A DNA stretch of 30,152 bases from Bacteroidota bacterium (GTDB taxonomy: Bacteria > Bacteroidota > Bacteroidia > Cytophagales > Cyclobacteriaceae): assembly GCA_023417785.1 (NCBI GenBank), contig JAEZEH010000003.1:1-30152 (forward strand), written 5' to 3'. The stretch's first letter is position 1. The number at the start of each line of letters is the position of its first letter. Positions 25,877-30,152 of this stretch are shown here, in pieces. Position numbers and translations under genes: made by a program. The notes under the pieces are model-generated. The model did not search any database, had not been told where the DNA came from, and was given only the letters and a program-made list of their open reading frames with translations.

Positions 25877-26782
25877 TTACAGTTCAACATCGTGAAGATA
25901 AGGCATCGACGCCTGCGCACCCATCCGCGTTACCGAAAGTGATGCCGCCGCACAACCGAATTCAGCGGCGTTTGCAAGGGAAGACCCGGTTGCAAGAGCC
26001 ACCGCGACCGCACCGTTGAAACAATCTCCCGCCGCAGTGGTATCGATCGCCTGGGCGGGCGGTGACGGGATAAACTTCCTAACAGAGTCACCGGAGACAT
26101 ACACGCCTCTTTTCCCGAGGGTGATCATCACATTCGGAATTTCCAACTCATGGAGCTTATTCGCTGCTGTCGTGATGGACTTGTCGTCTTTGATGTTAAC
26201 GCCGGTAAGCAATGCTGCCTCCGATTCGTTGGGCGTTATCAGAAAAAGTTTGCCAAGAAGATCCGGAGCTATCATCTGGGCAGGAGCGGGATTTAGAATC
26301 ACCTTCATATTCCGCGCAGAGGCCTCGCGAATAGCATGGGACACTGTTGTCAGCGCGATTTCCAGTTGCAAGAGAACTATCGCCTGACCTGAAACGGAAT
26401 TAAGCGCGGAGACCACCTCGGCTTCGTCCAGGTAGTGGTTGGAACCGGGGGCGACAATGATGATGTTTTCGCCATCTCCATCAACCCCGATCAGAGCTAC
26501 GCCGGATGGATGGTCATCGTCGGTAAATACGAAAGAGGTGTCGATGTTTTCGCCAGCGAGATGTTGTAGGGTCTGTTTCCCGAACAGATCGCCACCAACT
26601 TTGGTGACGAAAGTAACATGGCCGCCAAGGCGTGCAGCGGCCACCGCCTGGTTTGCCCCCTTGCCCCCGGGGTTCATAAGGAATGTTCCGCCGATTACGG
26701 TTTCTCCGCGCGCCGGTAACCGATCACTGCGAACCACCATATCAGTATTTGAACTGCCAATAACAAGGACAGGTAATGGCAT
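25877..26782 (-). CDS. rbsK: ribokinase
   Basis: PfkB-family sugar kinase of 301 aa, which converts D-ribose and ATP to ribose 5-phosphate. Features are V-I-G-S-S-N-T-D-M-V at the start, the N-terminal signature N-P-G-G-K-G-A-N-Q-A-V-A-A-A-R-L-G, and the catalytic-site motif D-T-T-A-A-G-D-C-F-N-G, nearly identical to bacterial ribokinases (which have T for C). Length matches the family (about 300-310). ATG 26782 (MPLPVLVIGSSN) was preferred over the longer frame starting at 26848. It is the first gene of the reverse-strand trio; 19 bases separate it from the ADP-ribosylglycohydrolase gene. Confidence 0.93.
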   Translation of the reverse strand: MPLPVLVIGSSNTDMVVRSDRLPARGETVIGGTFLMNPGGKGANQAVAAARLGGHVTFVTKVGGDLFGKQTLQHLAGENIDTSFVFTDDDHPSGVALIGVDGDGENIIIVAPGSNHYLDEAEVVSALNSVSGQAIVLLQLEIALTTVSHAIREASARNMKVILNPAPAQMIAPDLLGKLFLITPNESEAALLTGVNIKDDKSITTAANKLHELEIPNVMITLGKRGVYVSGDSVRKFIPSPPAQAIDTTAAGDCFNGAVAVALATGSSLANAAEFGCAAASLSVTRMGAQASMPYLHDVEL

Positions 26783-26915
26783 CGGGAAGTCAGATTTATT
26801 GTTTTGTAATTGGAGCGCTTCTGCCTTAATGTACGCCAAAAAAATCATCCATCCATCCTTACGCCGGAGGTAAATGCTGCAGGTTTAAGGTGTATCCAGG
26901 AAATCGGAGCCTTTT

Positions 26916-26955
26916 CTACAAAAGTGAAACATATTGATTAGTTTCACGTTTGTAG
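26916..26955. promoter_or_regulatory. probable PadR operator
   Basis: Two 15-bp arms, CTACAAAAGTGAAAC and GTTTCACGTTTGTAG, match as an inverted repeat at 14 of 15 positions around a 10-base spacer. The right arm ends 11 bases before the PadR ATG at 26967. The size and symmetry are typical of PadR-family binding sites. It lies in the gap between two divergent transcripts and so could also affect the rbsK operon, which starts about 130 bases away on the other side. Confidence 0.75.
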
Positions 26956-26966
26956 AACAATCACTT

Positions 26967-27302
26967 ATGAAAGGAACAAATCTTGGTGAACTGGAGGAGT
27001 TAGTTCTTCTAACTGTAGGTATACTCCATCCTGAGGCGTATGGTGTGGCGGTAATGGATGAGCTGGAGCAGAACGCGGGCCGCAGCCTAAATATCAGCGC
27101 TGTGCATGCGGTCCTCACCCGCCTGCAAGAGAAGGGACTGTTGAAGTCAAAGATGAGTGAACCCAGTGATGTGCGTGGAGGTCGGAGAAAGCGGATTTTT
27201 TTGCTTACCGCGTCGGGGAAACGCGCGTTGGAAGATGCCCACGAACTGCGTACGCAACTCTATAAACGGATACCGAAGATCGCGTTTCAATTCAGTTACT
27301 GA
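26967..27302 (+). CDS. PadR-family transcriptional regulator
   Basis: Winged-helix regulator of 111 aa. The N-terminal T-N-L-G-E-L-E-E-L-V-L-L-T-V is typical of the PadR family, followed by a recognition region with N-I-S-A-V-H-A-V-L-T-R-L-Q-E-K-G-L-L and the wing G-G-R-R-K-R-I-F-L-L-T-A-S-G. The C-terminal dimerisation helix is short, as in the PadR subfamily found beside permeases. The ATG at 26967 was chosen because the upstream TTG would read through the operator. It ends five bases before the FtsX-type permease, so it forms an operon with it and probably represses both through the dyad at 26916-26955. Confidence 0.93.
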   Translation: MKGTNLGELEELVLLTVGILHPEAYGVAVMDELEQNAGRSLNISAVHAVLTRLQEKGLLKSKMSEPSDVRGGRRKRIFLLTASGKRALEDAHELRTQLYKRIPKIAFQFSY

Positions 27303-27307
27303 TTTCG

Positions 27308-29935
27308 ATGGCTGGAAAAAACTACCAGAACGAGCAATCGCCACCACGTTGGGCAGACCGTTTTCTCGAATGGTATTGCCGCCCTGAGTTGCTCGAAGAG
27401 ATTCAGGGTGATGCTTACGAACTTTTTTCAAGGGACTTTGTCAGCCATCCCAGGCGTGCAAGATTAAAATATTGCTGGAACGTCCTGCGCTTTTTCCGGT
27501 GGAAGAACATCCGCAAGACGCAACCACTTCACGATTATTCAACTTTTTCAGGAGCCATGTTAAGAAATGCGTTCATCGTTTCCTTGCGAAATTTTCTAAG
27601 ACAACCAGGACACACGTCCCTAAATGTCGCAGGGCTGGCCATAGGGTTCTGCTGCGTCCTCCTTATTACATTATGGGTAAGACATGAATTCTCATTTGAC
27701 CGGTTTCACCAGGATCCCGAACAAATACATAAGGTGATCAGTCATGTTGAATCTGAGGGGGCCGTTCAAACATTCGATGCTGCTTCTGCAGGAATTTATG
27801 TGACCGGGATCCCGGAAATCCAATCCCTGGTAAGTGTTTCGCAGGGATCAAGATGGCCTCACACACTCTGTTTCAAACCTGAGCAAAAAGCTGACGAATG
27901 TGTTTATCTCAATGGCATCTACACCAATCCGGATTTCTTTTCATTGTTCGCGTTTTCTGTGGTCGAAGGCGATCCTTTTCCCCTGAAACAGGAATTCCAT
28001 ATCGCCATATCCGAATCAATGGCAAGCAGGTTATATGGCTCTGAGTCTCCGCTTGGAAAAGTCTTCAAGGTGGATGGCCACGTTTCCGTCACAGTGGCTT
28101 CCGTATTCGAGGACGTGCCATCAAATTCCTCGCTTAAGTTTGACTTTGTCATGCCCTTCTCGGTTCTCAAGACACTATGGGGCATCACCGATGAACAGTT
28201 AACAGCTCAATTCTTTCCAACCTTTATCCGTGCTTCACCGTCGGTATCCAGTGACGTCCTCACCGACAAACTTAATCACCCAGCGGTGTTAACCGAAGAC
28301 ATGAAAAATCATGGCGTCAGCTATCAGGCCTATCCGTTTACCGACTGGCGCCTTCACAGTAAATTCGAAAATGGCGTCAGCAGCGGGGGGCGAGTTATGT
28401 ACGTGAGATTATTTCTTACGATTGGAGGTCTCGTGCTTCTTCTCGCAATAATCAACTACATAAACATGGCCACTGCCAAGGCAACGACGCGCGCCAGAGA
28501 AATTGGCATCCGAAAGGCTACCGGTGCGAGAAGAAGCACTATCGTTTTTCAATTTTTGAGTGAATCGCTTCTGCTGGTAACAATCGCGTTTGTTATCGCG
28601 ATCGTACTCGCGCAACTCGCACTGCCATCATTCCGTGGGCTAATCGGAGAACCACTGACATCGGATTGGTTTTCCGGTCAACTCCCTTTATTTCTTGCTG
28701 CACTTTTGCTGAGTGTTGCTTTTGCCGCCGGATTGTACCCTGCACTGGTCATGTCTTCGTTTCAACCAATGAAAATTCTGAAAAACCAGATTAGTCCAAG
28801 TGGATCAGGTTCGGAGCAATTGCGCAAAGGGCTTCTCATCGTGCAGATAACCATATCGTTGGTTATATTGAATTTCGCAGGCGTAATCTTTTCACAACTG
28901 GATTTCATCCATCTAACTAATCCGGGTTTTGAATATGCGAACACTTTGCGTATAGAGCCTACCGGTGCACTGTTAAGGAACTTTGATGTCTTCAAAAATG
29001 AACTCGAAAAGAATCCTTCCATACTGAGTATAGGTGCTTCCAACCTCAATCCTCTGGGAAGCGAAGGCCACAATGCTGCGGTAAAATGGAGTGGGAAAAC
29101 GGCCGATACCCGAGTAACCTTTCAGACAATCGGATGCAGTTATGAGTTTCCCGAAACAATCGGATTAACTATCATTGAAGGCAGGGGGTTTGCCTCAAGG
29201 CCTGTTGACTCCCTTCTTACGGAGGTGCTGGTAACGCGTGACGCAGCAAAAACAATGAAGATGAACGACCCCGTTGGTCAGCAGATTGAAATCTTTGACA
29301 AGAAGTGTGTGATCATTGGCGTCATTAACGACTTTCACACGGAATCACTGCACGAGGCCAGATTGCCGGTAGTATTATATCGAATAGACTACATGCACAC
29401 GGCAGCTGTCTACGTCCGGTACAAGCCCGGAACAACATCCGAAACCTTAGCGACAGTGCAGGCTGCCTACAAGGCTATTGAGCCGTCATTTACGATGAAG
29501 TACTGGTTTCAGGATGAAACATTCGATGAGTTGTACAAGACGGAAGACACAATGTCAAAAGTTATTCTTGTTTTCACCTTTATAACGTTGGTTATCGCGA
29601 CTATTGGCGTGGTTAGCCTTTCAACTTTCAACGTTCTTCGTCGGACGAAAGAAATCAGTATCCGACGCGTGTTCGGTGCCTCTGGCCTCCAGATCATGTC
29701 CTTGTTAAGCAACGAATTTACAACGGTAATGCTACTGTCGTTATTGGTGGCGGCTCCGGTATCCTGGTTTGCCGCCAATGAATGGCTTTCCGGGTTTGCG
29801 TATCATGCACCCCTACCCTTATGGCTATTCGGTGCAAGCTTTCTAGCGATCGCATTTATTTCTGTATCCATTATTTGTTTACAGGGAATCAAAACGGTGC
29901 GCGGAAACCCCTCTGAGACACTACGAAGTGAATGA
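27308..29935 (+). CDS. FtsX/MacB-type ABC permease with prefix domain
   Basis: Membrane protein of 875 aa. The N-terminal 83 residues form a soluble prefix (W-A-D-R-F-L-E-W-Y-C-R-P-E-L-L-E-E-I-Q-G-D) known from Bacteroidota permeases. Then follow TM1 at about 102-121, a MacB-type periplasmic domain, an FtsX unit at about 364-490 with the R-E-I-G-I-R-K-A-T-G-A motif, a second periplasmic domain, and a second FtsX unit from about 744 with K-E-I-S-I-R-R-V-F-G-A-S. It is thus a duplicated MacB/FtsX permease. No ABC ATPase gene is present in this window, so it is either an orphan permease or uses an ATPase encoded elsewhere. It is co-transcribed with the PadR regulator. Possible cargo: peptides, antibiotics or lipoproteins. 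Confidence 0.93.
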   Translation: MAGKNYQNEQSPPRWADRFLEWYCRPELLEEIQGDAYELFSRDFVSHPRRARLKYCWNVLRFFRWKNIRKTQPLHDYSTFSGAMLRNAFIVSLRNFLRQPGHTSLNVAGLAIGFCCVLLITLWVRHEFSFDRFHQDPEQIHKVISHVESEGAVQTFDAASAGIYVTGIPEIQSLVSVSQGSRWPHTLCFKPEQKADECVYLNGIYTNPDFFSLFAFSVVEGDPFPLKQEFHIAISESMASRLYGSESPLGKVFKVDGHVSVTVASVFEDVPSNSSLKFDFVMPFSVLKTLWGITDEQLTAQFFPTFIRASPSVSSDVLTDKLNHPAVLTEDMKNHGVSYQAYPFTDWRLHSKFENGVSSGGRVMYVRLFLTIGGLVLLLAIINYINMATAKATTRAREIGIRKATGARRSTIVFQFLSESLLLVTIAFVIAIVLAQLALPSFRGLIGEPLTSDWFSGQLPLFLAALLLSVAFAAGLYPALVMSSFQPMKILKNQISPSGSGSEQLRKGLLIVQITISLVILNFAGVIFSQLDFIHLTNPGFEYANTLRIEPTGALLRNFDVFKNELEKNPSILSIGASNLNPLGSEGHNAAVKWSGKTADTRVTFQTIGCSYEFPETIGLTIIEGRGFASRPVDSLLTEVLVTRDAAKTMKMNDPVGQQIEIFDKKCVIIGVINDFHTESLHEARLPVVLYRIDYMHTAAVYVRYKPGTTSETLATVQAAYKAIEPSFTMKYWFQDETFDELYKTEDTMSKVILVFTFITLVIATIGVVSLSTFNVLRRTKEISIRRVFGASGLQIMSLLSNEFTTVMLLSLLVAAPVSWFAANEWLSGFAYHAPLPLWLFGASFLAIAFISVSIICLQGIKTVRGNPSETLRSE

Positions 29936-29966
29936 CAAATTATGAGCTGCGCGAATAGTTGCACTC

Positions 29967-30152
29967 TCAGTTTAATACGCCGCCCCTGCTTCTTATTACG
30001 TCGGCGGTTTCGTTATGGTTTTTCTCGAGTGCCATTTGCAAAGGTGATTGCCCGGCATCGGTCATTGCATTCACGTCGGCGCCATTGTTGATGAGAAGCC
30101 CGGCAAGTTTAGGCTGACCATTATGCGCAGCTGAATGAAGGGGAGTAACACC
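29967..30152 (-). CDS. ankyrin-repeat protein, C-terminal end (partial)
   Basis: The reverse strand is open from the window edge to a TGA at 29967-29969 and encodes the last 61 residues of a larger protein. It contains consecutive ankyrin repeats: G-V-T-P-L-H-S-A-A-H-N-G, then L-L-I-N-N-G-A-D-V-N-A, then A-G-Q-S-P-L-Q-M-A-L-E-K-N-H. The N-terminal part lies beyond the window, so size and any signal peptide are unknown. It converges with the FtsX-type permease, with 31 bases between the stops. Confidence 0.85.
   Translation of the reverse strand, partial: GVTPLHSAAHNGQPKLAGLLINNGADVNAMTDAGQSPLQMALEKNHNETADVIRSRGGVLN

Noticed and set aside
1..30152. CRISPR arrays, IS elements, tRNA or rRNA genes, phage genes
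   Set aside because: No regularly spaced repeats, transposase or integrase motifs, cloverleaf structures or rRNA-like stretches were seen on reading the window.

Overview
The window looks like a chromosomal segment of a Bacteroidota bacterium, most likely a Cytophagales-type soil or freshwater organism. The reasons are type II lipoprotein signals followed by acidic residues, TAnnTTTG-type -7 promoter boxes, little use of Shine-Dalgarno sites, CHASE and CHASE3 sensor kinases with several stand-alone receivers, a long FtsX permease with an N-terminal prefix domain paired with a PadR regulator, and an extracellular carbohydrate-degrading repertoire. No rRNA, tRNA, CRISPR array, integrase or transposase was seen.

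Layout, left to right. 72-3348: a secreted alpha/beta hydrolase, a divergent PhnA-type zinc protein, and a small exported protein translationally coupled to a patatin-like phospholipase. 3602-8806: a single large type I polyketide synthase (KS-AT-DH-ACP-TE, no KR or ER, with the DH lacking its usual Asp). It is coupled by an ATGA overlap to a lipocalin-like protein and preceded by a perfect inverted repeat lying on a candidate -7 box. 8807-10209: a STAS/SEC14-like small protein, a long apparently non-coding stretch and a small hypothetical. 10335-11408: a zinc-ribbon metallopeptidase. 11622-15418: a signalling block of CHASE-PAS-PAS histidine kinase, its overlapping LuxR-type regulator and two single-domain receivers. 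15431-16450: two unknown reverse-strand genes. 17015-19462: two tandem paralogous lipoproteins resembling jelly-roll polysaccharide lyases. 19805-20173: a small secreted PepSY-like protein with a strong terminator. 20465-23279: another receiver and a CHASE3-PAS-PAS histidine kinase. 23276-26782 (reverse strand): ribokinase, ADP-ribosylglycohydrolase-family lipoprotein and a GRP/RhaT-like permease, apparently one operon. 26916-29935: a PadR regulator with a 15-bp-arm operator and an orphan FtsX-type permease. 29967-end: the C-terminal end of an ankyrin-repeat protein.

Three units look most worth attention. The first is the PKS-lipocalin pair, which has the domain order of an iterative non-reducing synthase with a fused releasing thioesterase and its own operator. 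The second is the reverse-strand trio that could cleave a ribosyl compound outside the inner membrane, import the product and phosphorylate ribose. The third is the duplicated, probably surface-exposed, lyase-like lipoproteins. Functions come from motif recognition by reading only; no database search was run.
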